64,000 nucleotides of DNA from Manis javanica (GCF_040802235.1 NC_133166.1:2108001-2172000), one strand, 5' to 3'. Counted from the first letter of the stretch, positions 24,277-37,199 are shown. Made by a program: numbers and translations. The notes: a model not told the origin generated them from the sequence alone.

Positions 24277-25215
24277 ATGGGAGATAAGAATCAGACAACA
24301 GTGACTGAATTTCTCTTCTTGGGCCTCACAGGGCATCCCCTTCAGCAGATTGTCCTCTTTGTCACACTTCTCTTCGTCTATCTTGTCACCCTCGGAGGTA
24401 ACCTGGGGATGATCACCCTCATATGGATGGATCCCCGACTCCATACTCCTATGTACTTTTTTCTTAGCCACTTGTCCTTTGTAGATATTTCTTCCTCTTC
24501 TTCTATTGCCCCCAAGATGCTATGCGATATTTTTGCAGAGAAAAAAGGCATCTCTTTCATGGGTTGTGCTGCACAGATGTGGGTCTTTGGCCTCTTTGTG
24601 GCAACTGAATGCTTCCTCCTGGCTTCCATGGCCTATGATCGGTATACGGCCATCTGTAAGCCCCTATTGTACACACTCATCATGTCCCAGAGGGTCTGCA
24701 TGCAGCTGGTGGCGGGGCCTTATGCCATGGCTCTTCTGAGCACCATGACGCATACAGTTCTCACTTTTTGCTTACCCTTCTGTGGTCCAAATATCATCAA
24801 CCACTTCTTCTGTGATATTTCACCACTGCTTTCCCTAGCGTGTGCAGACACCTGGGTCAATAAGTTGGTGCTTTTCATCTTGGCTGGAGCCATAGGAGTG
24901 TTCAGCAGCCTGATCATCATGGTCTCCTATGTTTGCATCCTGGTGGCCATCTTGAAGATCCAGACGGCTGATGGGAGGCAGAAGGCTTTCTCCACTTGTT
25001 CTTCTCACCTGGCAGCCGTCTCTCTCCTAGCTGGGTCTCTTTTCTTTATCTACATTCGGCCTGGCTCAACTTCCTCCCTGGATATCAATAAAGTGATTTC
25101 CTTATTTTATACTGTGGTGATCCCCATGTTGAACCCCCTCATCTACAGCCTAAGGAACAAGGAGGTACAAAATGCATTCAGGAGAAATTTTGAAAGGAAA
25201 AAAGTTGAAAGTTGA
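24277..25215 (+). CDS. Intact class II olfactory receptor (odorant GPCR), 312 aa
   Basis: This is a complete single-exon odorant receptor, a seven-helix G-protein-coupled receptor. The family acts in cilia of olfactory sensory neurons and signals through G-olf and adenylyl cyclase; that role is family knowledge. Visible landmarks are an N-glycosylation site NQT at residues 5-7, GN of helix 1 at 41-42, [13 protein letters not shown] at 58-70, Cys97 (conserved disulfide partner of Cys179), [10 protein letters not shown] at 118-127, SY at 217-218, [10 protein letters not shown] at 236-245 and [12 protein letters not shown] at 283-294. Extra loop-2 cysteines lie at 169 and 189. Length is normal for the family. 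The ATG is chosen because a splice acceptor ends 14 nt upstream and the family start (M-x-x-KNQT) aligns. Oddities are five consecutive serines at 72-76, where relatives have a Cys/Phe/Ser mixture, and LAGS at 251-254 where YGT is usual. A possible AATAAA signal lies at 25562. The subfamily looks like the OR5/8/9 group, but I cannot name the gene; the ligand is unknown. Confidence 0.96.
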   Translation: MGDKNQTTVTEFLFLGLTGHPLQQIVLFVTLLFVYLVTLGGNLGMITLIWMDPRLHTPMYFFLSHLSFVDISSSSSIAPKMLCDIFAEKKGISFMGCAAQMWVFGLFVATECFLLASMAYDRYTAICKPLLYTLIMSQRVCMQLVAGPYAMALLSTMTHTVLTFCLPFCGPNIINHFFCDISPLLSLACADTWVNKLVLFILAGAIGVFSSLIIMVSYVCILVAILKIQTADGRQKAFSTCSSHLAAVSLLAGSLFFIYIRPGSTSSLDINKVISLFYTVVIPMLNPLIYSLRNKEVQNAFRRNFERKKVES

Positions 25216-25579
25216 TAAAATAGCATTCTAATTGTGTTGCACCACAGACGTGATTCAACAACGTGTGGTTCACAGACCGCGGCACTGAGAATTAGAAGCT
25301 CTCCTTAATTCCTGGATCTGTTAGTTACCTGGTCACTTATATATTGTAAATACTGTTTATATTCTTTTAACTTCAGTCTTCTCCTTCGTAAAATCATGGG
25401 GAATACAAAATAATTTGAAGGTATATTAAAGGTATAAATGTAATATATGCCAGAAGAAAATCTAGGAGAACATTTATATATTCTTATTTGTGGGAAGGCA
25501 TTTCATTCCTGACCAGAAAGTCAAATGTTATAAGGAAATCAATATATAAGTAGAGTCTATTAATAAAGGCTTCACAGAC
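25216..25579. other. 3' flank of the intact receptor
   Basis: Contains the first AATAAA after the stop at 25562, a possible polyadenylation signal giving about 350 nt of 3' UTR. Confidence 0.35.
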
Positions 25580-26295
25580 CTTTTTAAAATTTGAACAATG
25601 AAAGTGAGAAAACAATTGCAAAACAAGTGACTCACAATGAGTTAATGTCCCAATAGTAGTGTTAGAACATATATGTGTACATACATATATATATATGAAA
25701 TACAGTAGAGAAGTGGACCAACAAATGGATGGATAGTTGACACAATTAGAAATGCAAATGGCTGAAAATATAAATTTATAAACATATCTATAAATTCAAC
25801 TTCACAGTTGCTCAAATAAATGAAATATTATCACAATGATAATGTAATTCCGTTTTCCTTCCATCTATTTGGCCAACATTGAAATGATTATGTGCAATGC
25901 TGGTCAGGTTACCATTTGGATATGGGCATTGGTTTTACATTTAGCTACAGTAGCTACATTTTCAGAAAATAATTTTGATGATTTCAATTATAATGCACAC
26001 AATCTTTGACATATCTTACATTTGGAAATCTATTCTATAGAAATATAGATACTAGACACTAATGTTGTAGCATCATTTATAGGGGGAATAAAAGGAAACG
26101 ACCTGAATTTGTATCATTAGGGGAAATATAGCTCTTTGAAATGTTGTACAGCAAAGTAGAGAAAGATTTAGATATTCATACTTCGGTTTGAAGAAAACTG
26201 ATACAATCATTGATAGATGGAAAAAATCAAGTCAAAGTTTAACCTGTAGAACTAATCAAACTTTGTAAAAAAAAAAAAAAGGTGGGGTCAGACCT
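25580..26295 (+). repeat. L1M-type LINE 3' region
   Basis: Ordered resemblance to L1M 3' sequences (CTATTCTATAGAAATATAG, CATCATTTATAGGGGGAATAAAAGG, GAAATGTTGTACAGC) ends in an A14 run at 26267. Confidence 0.5.
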
Positions 26296-27961
26296 ATCTA
26301 ATGTGTAAAATATATTGATATGTGCATATTTAAATGATCATATTTTGTTCCTTGGTTTCAAATCATGTGGTTATATGCCCAGTTATTTTGCATTTTATAG
26401 CTGGCATTGAAAAATAAAAGTGATAAGTTGAGGCTTAATATAGTAACTTACTCTAGAGAGGGTTTATGTTTGCTTCTGCCAGGTGAATAGGACAACTAGT
26501 AATCCCGGACAATGTTATCAGCAATCTTGGACAATGTCAATCAGGGACTGAGATGAGAGAAAACTGGCTATGGGTTTTATGAAGGCTAATCTGGTTTGTC
26601 CACCTTACTCCTGTGTCACAGAGATTCTTAGCTTTGGATGCTTTTTCTAGAATTAACTGACACCTCTTAGGAAGAATAGCTGTAGGAGCTGGGCATATAT
26701 CACTCTGAGATCCCTTCTTTCTTGCATTATCCTTGTAATTCTTTCCATTCATATTAACTTTCTTATGCTATCAAACAGATGAACATTGTGTTCAGTGTTT
26801 TGAAGTTGTGCTGTGTCTTTCTGACAGAATCCCATTAATTTTTGACCTCTTTCTGGAAAAAGTCTCACCTTGTGCTTTTCATATACTAGATTCTGATTCA
26901 GCTTTTTTGCTAAGGAGTGCTCAGTATTTTTAGAGGAAAATTGCATTTAGAAATCAAGATTTGTATGTTAGGGGTGCTGAATGCTACTGAAGTGTCTTGC
27001 TTCTAATTGGCATGCCATCACTTCTGTGCCTTCTTGGTGGAGAGAGCTAGGAATTACATTTTTTAGAAAGATGTAAGTTCTAATTTTTATTTGCAGTTCA
27101 AACTTAACATCACAATTAATTTTAACTTCTTTTATTTATATTTTAACATTTTTCTCTTATAATGAAAATCTTGGTACCTAATTAACTCTAAGATTTACTT
27201 CTTTGTCATGTAGTACACATAAAATACTTTTAAATTATAAAAACAAGATCACTACTAATATCTTCCATCTGAGTTATAACCTTTTATAACAAACTGGTAC
27301 TCGAATGAGTAAAATGTTTCTCTGAGTTCTGTGAGCCATTCTAGCACATTAATCAAACCTGAGGAAGAGGTCTTTGGAACCTCCAATCTATGACTGGGTT
27401 GATCAGAAGCTCAGGTGACAACCTGAACTTGCGACTGGCATCTGAAGTGGGGAGTGATCAGGAGACTTTTGTGTTAAAAAGCCACCTAGAGGAATTGTTT
27501 CAAGAAAGAGGAAGTAATTAACAATGTGAAGTACTGCATTATATTGGATGATTAGTGGTAACTTATCATTGCATTTGGCAATGTGAGCATCATTGGAGAC
27601 CCTGAGAAGAGCAGAAGTGATGGGGATAAAAACCTACTTAGAGTGGGTTCAAGAGTGAAAGTCAGGAGAGGAAGTGGACACAGCACTACAATATTATAGA
27701 CTGTGGATGAGCCAGTTCCTAGAGCATGCCTGATGAGCAGACAGGAGTTTAAGCATATTAGATATTACAAAATAATTATATCTGATTGGACTGCTCTGAG
27801 AAAAAAGGGAAATCTGAAGATGCAAAAGTGTGGTGAATTGTGTAAAAATCTGGTTTTCAAATAACTAGAGCTTGTATTTCTTTGTAACGCTCACTTTCTT
27901 TTTCTTTGATAACTTTAATGTTATCCTTCTTTAACATTCATTTCTTTCCAGAAAGTTTTTT
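26296..27961. other. Intergenic, nothing recognised
   Basis: AT-rich sequence between the first and second receptor; open frames below 75 aa only. Confidence 0.4.
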
Positions 27962-28279
27962 TTATCCAATTGCTAGTGCTGCCATAACAAAACACTACAG
28001 GCTGGGTGGCACAAATGAAATAAATTAATTCTCCTTTTTGGCTGCAGATTCCCACATTCTTGTTGGGGTCTCATATGCCCTTTTCCTGTGTATGCCTTCT
28101 CCAGTGTCTCTTCATTTTCTCATAAGGACACTAGTCCCAGTAGAGTAGAGTCCCATCCTTAAGACCTCATTTAACCTTACTTATTTCATTAAAGACCCTA
28201 TCTTCAAATACAGTCATATTGGGGGTTAGGGCTTCCACAGATAAACTGTGGGAGGACACAATTCAGTCTGTAACATACA
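27962..28279 (-). mobile_element. MLT1-like (MaLR) LTR
   Basis: GCTAGTGCTGCCATAACAAAACACTACAGGCTGGGTGGC, CTCATAAGGACACTAGTCCC, CCTATCTTCAAATACAGTCATATTGGGG and ACACAATTCAGTCTGTAAC give the whole antisense order. Old solo LTR. Confidence 0.75.
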
Positions 28280-28989
28280 TTAGAGAGGACATTTTTGAAA
28301 GTTCAAGCAACAAATGCATAGGTGCTTCATGCATTTATTAAACAGTCTATGACCTAAAACTAATCATTTCAAACTGAAATGAACTCTTACTCTTGAAATC
28401 TCATAAAAACTATCATATGAAACTTAGAATAGTGGTTGCTATGGAATTTTCCAGGCCCTTTGATTTCTAATTATGTATAGATTAGAACTTACATGGGATT
28501 TAGTTTGTAAAGCTTTATTCTCGGGTATAACCTAATGTGAATGATTTAAAAGTTAAAAATATGGCATATTTCACTGACAACTGGAAATGTTTGTGCGGAG
28601 TTTTTGACCCCTAGAGGTACATTACTTGTATAAAAGTGTACCTGTAAATGGTCTTTGGGAGTCCTTTCCTTAATTGAGAACTTATCCCAGTTATTCTAAA
28701 TAAACCTAAAACAAGGTATTTTAAGTTGTGTAGTTTTTTGCTACATGTTTGTTTGATTTTTATACACTTGTGTCTAGTCTCCCAAAATAACCTGTACCAA
28801 CTTTCAGGGGCAGTTTTCAATTGTGAACTTCTGTCTCATAGCATCCAGTGCTTCTTGTTCAATACAGCTCTGCTCCATTTTTCAAAGATGGTCCCAAGAT
28901 GAGAGCATATTTTTCTTCAGAAGACTTCCCCAGAGGAAAAAAATCCCATTGTGAGATAATATTGGCTCAAAGTCTGTAACATCTAGTTT
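28280..28989. other. Intergenic, nothing recognised
   Basis: No gene; no clear repeat. Confidence 0.4.
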
Positions 28990-29060
28990 AGTTTCTTCTC
29001 TGTGGATATAAACTCTTGAGGCTCAGGGTTCTTTAGGGATCAGGTGTCAACTGACTCAAC
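28990..29060 (+). promoter_or_regulatory. Candidate receptor promoter block with Olf1/EBF-like site
   Basis: This is the counterpart of the block at 22380, about 3.8 kb before the receptor pseudogene at 32819. It shares TAAACTCTTGAGG and has TTCTTTAGGGA at 29029-29039, the best Olf1/EBF-like match of the three. An MLT1-like LTR between the block and the gene accounts for part of the longer spacing. Confidence 0.35.
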
Positions 29061-31214
29061 TCTTTCAAGAAAAATAGGCACTGCATACTTGCCATATAAG
29101 AGCCAGAACAGGGCAAGGAATCATTTTATGTGTGTTGAAATCCCAGGTTGATCAGGACCAAGATAACCCATCTTTTTCAACAGAATATAAGAATTCATGA
29201 TAATACTTCAAGAATACCACATTGTGGCACTTAATTCTTCTTGTCAGAGGCCAGGAGTCCACACATTTTGATAAAGTTTGGAAATATTTAACAGAGGTGA
29301 ATAAAGGATTTTACCAAAGAGGTAAGGTTGCTGAGACTTTGGATAAGCCAGGTTAATAAAATGATATTATGATTACATGGCCAAGATTATTATTTTTTAA
29401 CTCTCCAAATAGAATAGCTTGGCTCAAATATCCATGTGCATGTTTCCCATTCAACACAAAATTTATATCATTCTTAAACCTGGATAGCAGCTCTTTTTGC
29501 GTTACCAAATGTTCATTTGATCTCTCCATTTTAGTGAGGATCTGGTGATGTAACATGATTAGCAATCCACTGCTGGTGGTTTTTGACATACACTTTTTCA
29601 AAACTAAGTGTATGTGAATTCTATTTCATTCTTTTTCCTGCAGTTATTTGTGCCCACTCATGAGCAAATAAAAATATTACCTACAGTGGATTATAGTCCT
29701 GCTGGAAGCTTAGGTTGGTAGATGAAATATCATTAAATGACATTCACCCATTGACTAGAGCAAACATAATCCCTAGGCATCTTCCAAAACAATTTAGTGG
29801 AGAGATAAAATATGCAATCACTCTTGCCAACTATAGTTCTATCACAATGGCAATTGCATTTTATATTAAATATTATTAGATATCATAGGACAATGACATT
29901 TTACATTGTCCTTGTTTATGCAGGTGATTCACTGGGACGTTCGCATGTAGAGAAATGTAAGTTGACTCTGTGTCCGTGCTTGGAAGACTTTATGTGTGCA
30001 TGTGTTATCTGAGGATCCTGTTAAAATGCAGAAGTTGATTCAGTTGAATTGGAGTGGGGCTTCAGATTCCACGTTTCTGATAAGCTCCTCGGCGCTGCTG
30101 GTGCTGTTCATTCATGGGCCACACATTGAATGGTGAGGCTGCAGTGTTCAGATGCCTGACCCACAGTGTCCTACACCTTGACTTTCTGTGGGTTATTTGA
30201 AATAGTCTGTTCCTCCTTTCCTATTCCCATTTTAAGTTCCTTATCAACATTAATAGTCTATTTTATGGATCAGGAACTTATCAACATTAATAGTCTATTT
30301 CTTACACATCTTAAATAGTGTTCATATGGAATATGAGAAAGTATAAAGACAATCCCATTATCCTGTAGGGGAATAACATACTTAATGACAGAAACTCAGG
30401 TGTACAAATGCCTACAGATGGATTTCTCAGCTCATTCATTTCTTTTTCTCTGCAATATTCTTGACACATTGCTGTCCTGTCACTGCCTGAGTGTGTCCCC
30501 TAAAATGATGTGGATCTTTGTGCCTCCAAAAGCTCATTCTTGGAATTTCCTATTCCTTGAAAATTACCTTCTTGAGCTTAAATTTTTGATCTTACACCTG
30601 AAATCCCCTCAGATAACATCTGTTTCCTGGGGCTTCTCAGAGAAAAAAGTAAAACTGCCATTGTTCATAAAAGCCTTTTGCCAAAATAGCTCTTTCAGTA
30701 TGTGAAGATTGCATATTCTCTGATCTTCTCTCCAGTCGAAGCCCACATTTCCAAGTAAGATCTCAGCATTACCTGAGATTGTGCTGCTGGCTGTATTTTT
30801 AAAATGTTTGTTAATATGCTTGTCCTCTCCATGTATCTTTGTTGAGAATCAGACTGACCTATGTGCCATCTTCATAATTATACAATGATACTGTCCAGAA
30901 ATGATGTAGGGTTGGAGAAAATATGGTTGAAATTACAGTGACAATTTTTCTTTCCCTTTTATTCATTTATTTGAGTATCAACTTCTCCCCTCCATGCACT
31001 CTGAGAAACACCGGGGATACAATATTAGTAAGGCAGATTTGCTTTGCTCATATAGTTCTATCTTGGGAATAAACGCAGTATATTTGATAAGTACTTTATT
31101 AAAGGGATGTTATGGTGCTATGGAATTACAATGAGAGAGAAACAAATGGTGACCTGGGTTTCTGGGAAAACATAGCAGAGGAAGAGAAGAAAAGGAGCAG
31201 GGAATTAATTTTTA
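29061..31214. other. Intergenic, presumed upstream region of receptor at 32819
   Basis: Contains a short 37-bp-period direct repeat (TTATCAACATTAATAGTC at 30241 and 30278). The 106-aa open frame at 30385 has no family resemblance. Confidence 0.4.
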
Positions 31215-31400
31215 GTGAGCACTTACTATCTAGCAAGTGTTTTGCATATTTTATTGAATGAACTCTTTCAAATAGTTCTGTAAGCTAAGAATTCTTCATT
31301 TCCTTTTAACATGCATTAAAAATACAAAGCCATATACACAGAAAGGAGCAGAGCTGGTGTTTAATTCTAGGTTCACTTCATTTGAGCTTTGTGCTGATTC
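31215..31400 (-). repeat. MIR SINE
   Basis: GTGAGCACTTACTATCTAGCAAGTG and the diverged AGGAGCAGAGCTGGTGTTTAATTC in order. Confidence 0.5.
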
Positions 31401-31486
31401 CCTTCTCAAATAGTAGCATTTGAGCTGAGATGCCTTCTTTTCTTCATAACACTCTTGTTCCCTGAGATGATATATGTTTACACACT

Positions 31487-31919
31487 GTGGTGGGTTGAAG
31501 AGTGTCCCCCAAATATTCATGTCCATCCAAAACTTCAGAATGTGACCTTGTTTGGAAGTAGGCTCTTGGTAGATGGAATTAAGTTGAGGTCATATTGAAT
31601 TAGGGTGAGTTCTAAATCTAATGAATAGCGTCCTTATGAAAAGAGGAGAGGATACAGAGACGCACAGAGGTAGAGACTGTGGGGAGATGGGCTCAGAAAT
31701 GGCATTAATTTGTCACAAGCCAGAGGGCACCAGAAGGCTCCGGAACCTGGAAGAGACAAGGAATGATTCTCCCTTCGAGCCTTTGGAAGAAGTATGGCCC
31801 TGCAAACACCTTGATTTCAGACTCCTGGTCTCCAGAACTATGAGAGAATAAATTTCTGTTGCTTTAAGCCACCGAGCTCATGGTCATTTGTTGTGGCAGC
31901 CTTAGAAAAGGAATATACA
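31487..31919 (+). mobile_element. MLT1-like (MaLR) LTR
   Basis: From TGTGGTGGGTTGAAGAGTGTCC to the terminal CA. GTCCTTATGAAAAGAGGAG, GAGAATAAATTTCTGTTGC and TTTAAGCCACCGAGC are classic for this family; AATAAA is in the expected place. About 430 bp, solo, old. Confidence 0.8.
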
Positions 31920-32785
31920 TGTGGATATTCATTTATGCATTTGTGGAGAGTTTTGTATTTGACTGGAAAGTGAGGTTCATTTATCTCACAAATACTTTGT
32001 CTTTTGCACAGATAAAGCTACAGCATTTAGGGCCCTGCCTGGGGTCCTGTGGGCAGCCCAGGTGTTGACTAAGGTGATAAGTGAACAAGTCTATGAATTC
32101 CAGATTTTTGATACTTTCTCTTTTCCCCTGTAAAGAAAATTTCCCTCTTTGTATGTTGAAAAACAGCAGTTTTAGAGTTTTTATTAGCATATTGTTAGGA
32201 TGCAGAAGTATCTAGTAATAGGTGTGGAGTAGAAAGGTTTTTCCGTCTCAGTAGTGTGAGTTACCAGACCCAGTTGAATACACTAAGGATTTGAGCATTT
32301 TATTTATTCTTAAAGTTTTCCTGTGATGTGGAGCCAGAGCTAATCATTATTCTTCCATCCAGCTGAAAGGAAATGGAAACTAGATGTTACTGTCTAAAAA
32401 TGTGAAATTAAAGAGATAAATGCTTAGGCTGTTCTTACAAGTTAAGTAAGTAAAAACCACAGGCATGAAGTATAAATTACCCACGTGACACAGACCACTG
32501 GCAGAACAGTTATATCTAGAACCCAGAAGTATGATTAATTCCATGAATGTTTGCAGTATGTCTCATGATTTGAAAACATTTATTTATAGCATATTATGGT
32601 TCAATAAAGCTGAGTAGTAAACTCAATGGTGATTGCTATGTTTGAACTGTTTGGTATAAAAAGCAAACTACCCTGAGCTATAAAAGCAAATATTTACATT
32701 ATCTGAAGAATAGATAGTTTAATTACAGCTGATGGATTCAAAGGCTATATAGTTTTGTTAATTATTGATTGATAAAAAAAAGATT
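31920..32785. other. Presumed 5' intron of receptor pseudogene at 32819
   Basis: AT-rich, no repeat recognised. Confidence 0.35.
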
Positions 32786-32804
32786 TTCCTTTCTCTCATT
32801 ACAG
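32786..32804 (+). other. Splice acceptor of receptor pseudogene at 32819
   Basis: Pyrimidine tract ending CTCATTACAG, 14 nt before the ATG. It is the same layout and nearly the same wording as at 39041. Confidence 0.7.
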
Positions 32805-32818
32805 ATGATCACCCAACA

Positions 32819-33747
32819 ATGGATGATAAGAATCAAACAGTGGTGACCGAATTTCTTTTTGTGGGCTTAACAGATCACCTTCTACAGAAGATTTTTCTCT
32901 TCTGGGTGTTTCTCTGTGTTTACCTTGTCACATTGTGGGGGAACTTGGGGATGATCGCTCTGATATGGATGGACTCCCGACTCCAGACCCCCATGTACTT
33001 TTTTCTCAGCCACTTGTCCCTTGTGGATGTCTGCTTTTGTCTTCTGTCGCTCCAAAGATGCTGTATGACACCTTTCTGGAAAGAAAAGTCATCTCCTTCG
33101 TGGGTTGTGCTGTACAGATGTGGTTTTTCGGTCAGTTTGTAGTGACGGGGTGCTTCCTCTTGACATCCATGGCGTATGATCGGTACCTAGCCATCTGTAA
33201 CCCTCTGTTGTACACAGCCATCACGTCCCGGCGGGTCTGTGTGCAGCTGGTGGTGGGCCCGTATGCCGTGGGCATTCTAAGTGCCATTACCCACGAGACC
33301 TTCACTTTTCGCTTACCCTTCTGTGGTCCGAATGTGGTCGACCACTTTTTCTGTGACATTCTCCCTCTTCTTTCCCTGGCGTGTGCTGATACTTACAACA
33401 ATAAGTTGGTTCTTTTCATCATGGCTGGACTAATAGGAGTACTCAGTGCACTGGTCATCCTGATCTCCTATACTCACATCCTCAAAACCATACTGAATAT
33501 CCACTCCACCAAGGGGAGGAGAAAAGCTTTCTCTACTTGCTCTTCACACTTGTCTGCTGTGGCCATCTTGTACGGTACCCTTTTCTTTATTTACATACAG
33601 CCCAATTCAAGTTCATCTCAGGACATTAATAAAGCAGTTTCTGCATTCTATACCACACTGATTCCTATGCTGAACCCTCTTATTTACAGCCTGAGGAATG
33701 CAGATGTAAAAGATGCTTTTAGGAAGAATTTTCTGCTAAGAAGGTAG
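32819..33747 (+). pseudogene. Olfactory receptor pseudogene with a single frameshift, otherwise full length
   Basis: This copy is closely related to the receptor at 24277 and starts [12 protein letters not shown]. The first frame runs through helix 1 (GNLGM) and [13 protein letters not shown] to VCF. One base is then missing near 33037-33039, in the codon before SSVAPK, and the next frame is open to the stop at 33747. All later landmarks survive: [42 protein letters not shown] and [12 protein letters not shown]. Restoring the length would give about 309 residues, the usual size. A splice acceptor ends at 32804, 14 nt before the ATG, and AATAAA lies at 33942. With only one lesion this is either a very young pseudogene, an allele that still segregates intact, or an assembly/sequencing error; the sequence alone cannot decide. 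As read it would make a product truncated after helix 2 with an out-of-frame tail. Confidence 0.9.
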
Positions 33748-34509
33748 TTTGGAGGCGGCTTTTGCCATTGTACAGGTGGTGCAGCTAAAGTGTGTATTAA
33801 GTGTGTATTAAGAAGAGAACTGGACTTGGCCTAAGGAGTTGTCACTTTAAACCTTGACTCCTCCAATTATCAGGAGGATTAAAAGCAGATGAATCCTATA
33901 CCATTCTTGGTTCTTTATGTCTTATTTTGAAAAATGAGGATAATAAACTCACTTCCATCTAAATTACTTTCTTCTCTAAAGTTCTATGATTTTACACAAT
34001 ACGTCTAAACTTCTATGAATGCCATCTTTTCATATAGTGGTGAAAAAGAAAATTAAAAAAAAAGAGTTTCCTAGCAATTATACCCCTAGCTTTCGAGTTT
34101 TCCTTCTAGGTATTTTTCTTTCTTCAGGACCCTTGAATTCAGTGCCTTCCCTGGAGGGTTTTTAAACTCAATGCTTTATAACAACATAGGTCTTTGTTAA
34201 AAATGATTGAACACAAAAAACAGAATGAAATTTTAACCCTTTATAAACAAAAAGTTGAAGCCCTAGATGGAAAACTGTAAGGAAATAAACATCATAAATG
34301 GTTTGTTCACAAATTATACATAATACATATAAGGGCACCTGACATAGTAAGTTCTCAGGATAAAAAGTGTTAAATGAGTTAGTGAATAAAACAAATATCA
34401 GACATGTAATTACTTTGTCATATTTATAATCTTGCCTCACAACCTAGAAGCAGACGTGGTTTAAGTATATATCTCCTACTTCTCTTGGGATCAATCTCTC
34501 TGCTCACTG

Positions 34510-34800
34510 ATGTCTTTAAAATTTTTTTCAGTTTTCTCCAACTTTAGTGGGGTATACTTGACACATATAACTGTAAAATTCAAACTGCCCATGTGATGAT
34601 TTGATACATGTGTACAGTGTGACAGGTTTCCCCCTGTTGAGTTAATTTGCATCTTTCAGCTCATATACTTGTGTGTTTCTTTTTTTTAGTATGAACATTT
34701 AAGTTTTATTGTCTTAACAAAGTTCAGTTATTATCAGCTAAAGTCACTGTGTTATACATTAGACCCTCAGACCTTGCATCTCACAATGGGACTTCGGTAC
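34510..34800 (-). repeat. L1 3' end
   Basis: CTTTAGTGGGGTATACTTGACAC then GATTTGATACATGTGTACAG and CTAAAGTCACTGTG fit an L1MA/MB 3' UTR in antisense. Confidence 0.5.
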
Positions 34801-36829
34801 TTTTGATGTCTTTCAACTTAACCTGATTTAACACCCACATTGCTCCCTATGGGACTGACCATTCCCTAGAATGACTCATTCTCATCCTGTCTGTCTGTGA
34901 TTGCTTTTAGTTTACAGTCTAGGTTTTTTTATTTCGACCACTCTAGCTATTGTTGCTACTAACTGCTTACTCTGTTGTTACCTGGGGTTTTTAATAATTT
35001 CGGTAATTAGCAATGTGACAGTGAATTCCTTATTATTAACTGTGGTGGCAGAAAGATAGTAAAGAATGTTATCATACTTCAAGTAAACTGGAAGATGGAA
35101 ATATGAAAGACATGTTATTTCACTAGCTCTCTATTCTGGCCTTCTGGGGGTTCCATCCTGTCTACTGGCCTCTATTTTTTGGGGAGCCAGTTGCTCCTGT
35201 GGCTATCAGCTAGCTCGCTTTTCTGTAACACTGTCTCCTGCTGCCAGACCTGATACAGAGAGGAGTCTGTAAACATGTAAGTGTCATTGGTGCCATTTTG
35301 ACCAGCGTATCCTTATGGTCTTAATGGATGATATGTCCTCTGGGCATTCCCTTGCAACATAGTCATCAGATAAGTGCTCTAGTTGTGAATTCTAGATTCC
35401 CTATGTCCCTGAAACTATTAATCTATTTCTAAACTGCCTGTTACAGTTATTTGGCCAACTATAAGTCATCACTTTTCTCATGCATCCATTCAGGTAGAGA
35501 ATTAACATCATCTCTTTGGGTGTTAAAGCCTCTATCTCAGGAGAGTGTTCACAAGTCAAAAATCTTCTTTTATCAGTTTTATATTCCGGTCCCCTTGACC
35601 AAGCACTGTCAGAATGCAGTCCTACAATACTGCTCTGTCTTCTCCTAGTACATACTAATTAGCTATTGCATTTTTTCAGGGAGTAGGGGCAGGGGGAATA
35701 GCCCCCTGCCTCCCTTATCAAATCCAGGAGCCTCGTATTTGGATTTTCTATGACTTAACCCCAATTGCAGGATTATATGGGAAGGTGGAGGAGCTCTCTG
35801 ATGACAGGGGAATTGCTCAAGAGACAGAGACCTCTATGTTTTCTTACAGCTTGGAGAAATAGTTTTTAATGGAGATGGGAAGGCTATGTCTGTATGCTTA
35901 GGTTGTTCTGAGTCAACATCTTCAGACGCACCCACCCAGACATCCCCATCCCAAGAGTTAGGGTCCCAATATCAGAACTTGATATAACAAACATGCTTCG
36001 TTTGGACACTGAATTGTCTTTCAAGTTCAGACAGTAACATTATTAAATCCTGATCCTGGTCCTTGGTGTCTTTCTACCCTGCATACAGTGAAGATCAGGA
36101 TTTCAATCTGCCTAATCAAAGACGGCTCTTGGCTTTCACAACTGGCTTCCAATTGCTACTCACTGTCCCTCTACTGTGGATCATTAATGGCTGAGTGATA
36201 GCCGTCCAATCCCACTACCCTTATAGCTACTATTCCATTCACATATTCCAAAACCTGAGGAAAATGAATGAGTGTTGGAGTGTGGTTAGCTGTACTTCTT
36301 TCTTTCTTTCTGTCACAAAGGATGAGTAGAAATGGCCTCTATGATGAGCGGAAATCTGAATGAAGTTAAAAAGAAAATCATGCAGGTATTTGGAGAGAAA
36401 CATACTTTCAACAGAAGGAAGGAAGAGGAAGATTCCGGGGTAGAATCCTGCTTCGCCTGTCCTGGGAATGGAAAGTTGACGGAGTTAGGTGATAAGGGAT
36501 AGGAGAATCTAGATCTTTCCATGAATTCACTTCTTTGGGATCTTCTGAGGTTTGAATTAGCTTGTACTTTCAAAGCACTTTGAAGAATGCCCAGCATGTA
36601 GTAAACATCTCCAGGGACAATTGAATGGTTCTGTGACACCTTCTATGTGAATAAATTGATGTCATCTCTTTTCTGAAATACCTCAAACAGCAACTCATCG
36701 CTTACAGAAATAATTCAAACTCTCTTGCTTAATGTTAAAATAGTTGTGAAGTTTGAACCCAAATCTGTTTTTCCACCCTTATACTTGAGATTTTCATATT
36801 GCCAGTCTGTGTGGACTACTTATGTCTTT
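34801..36829. other. Intergenic, nothing recognised
   Basis: Unique-looking sequence between second and third receptor. The 108-aa minus frame at 36313-36639 shows no domain. Confidence 0.4.
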
Positions 36830-37110
36830 CAAAGATGCTGTCCAAATTGTGGCTCTTCATTGCCTCCTAGACACCCCCAGAGCACCTCATTTTTACTTAG
36901 TTGTATATTAGCCTCCTTTGGGATTCATCACAACCAAGAGACCATTTCCAAACCCTCTGGTGAGAGTGATCCCACTCTCCTAGGAACTCATGGGCCAATC
37001 ATGGGGTCCCTCGTGCTGCTGTGTACCCAGACTCACCTTCTGATTGCAAGCTTCCTGAAATAGGGCTGTATTTTAGATTCTTGAATCTGCACAGTGCCAA
37101 AGATTGGAGC
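36830..37110 (+). repeat. L2 LINE 3' fragment
   Basis: TGATTGCAAGCTTCCTGAAATAGGGCTGTATTTTAG and CTGCACAGTGCC resemble the L2 3' end; the left part is weaker. Confidence 0.4.
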
Positions 37111-37149
37111 TCCTCATGCCACAGTTGAAAACTCAAAACTGGAATTTCA

Positions 37150-37151
<2 letters not shown>

Positions 37152-37199
<48 letters not shown>
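37152..37199 (+). repeat. (TG)n microsatellite, about 24 units
   Basis: Uninterrupted GT run just upstream of the third candidate promoter block. Confidence 0.97.

Noticed and set aside
24378-24629. Minus-strand frames opposite receptor genes
   Set aside because: Shadows of the receptor coding sequence.
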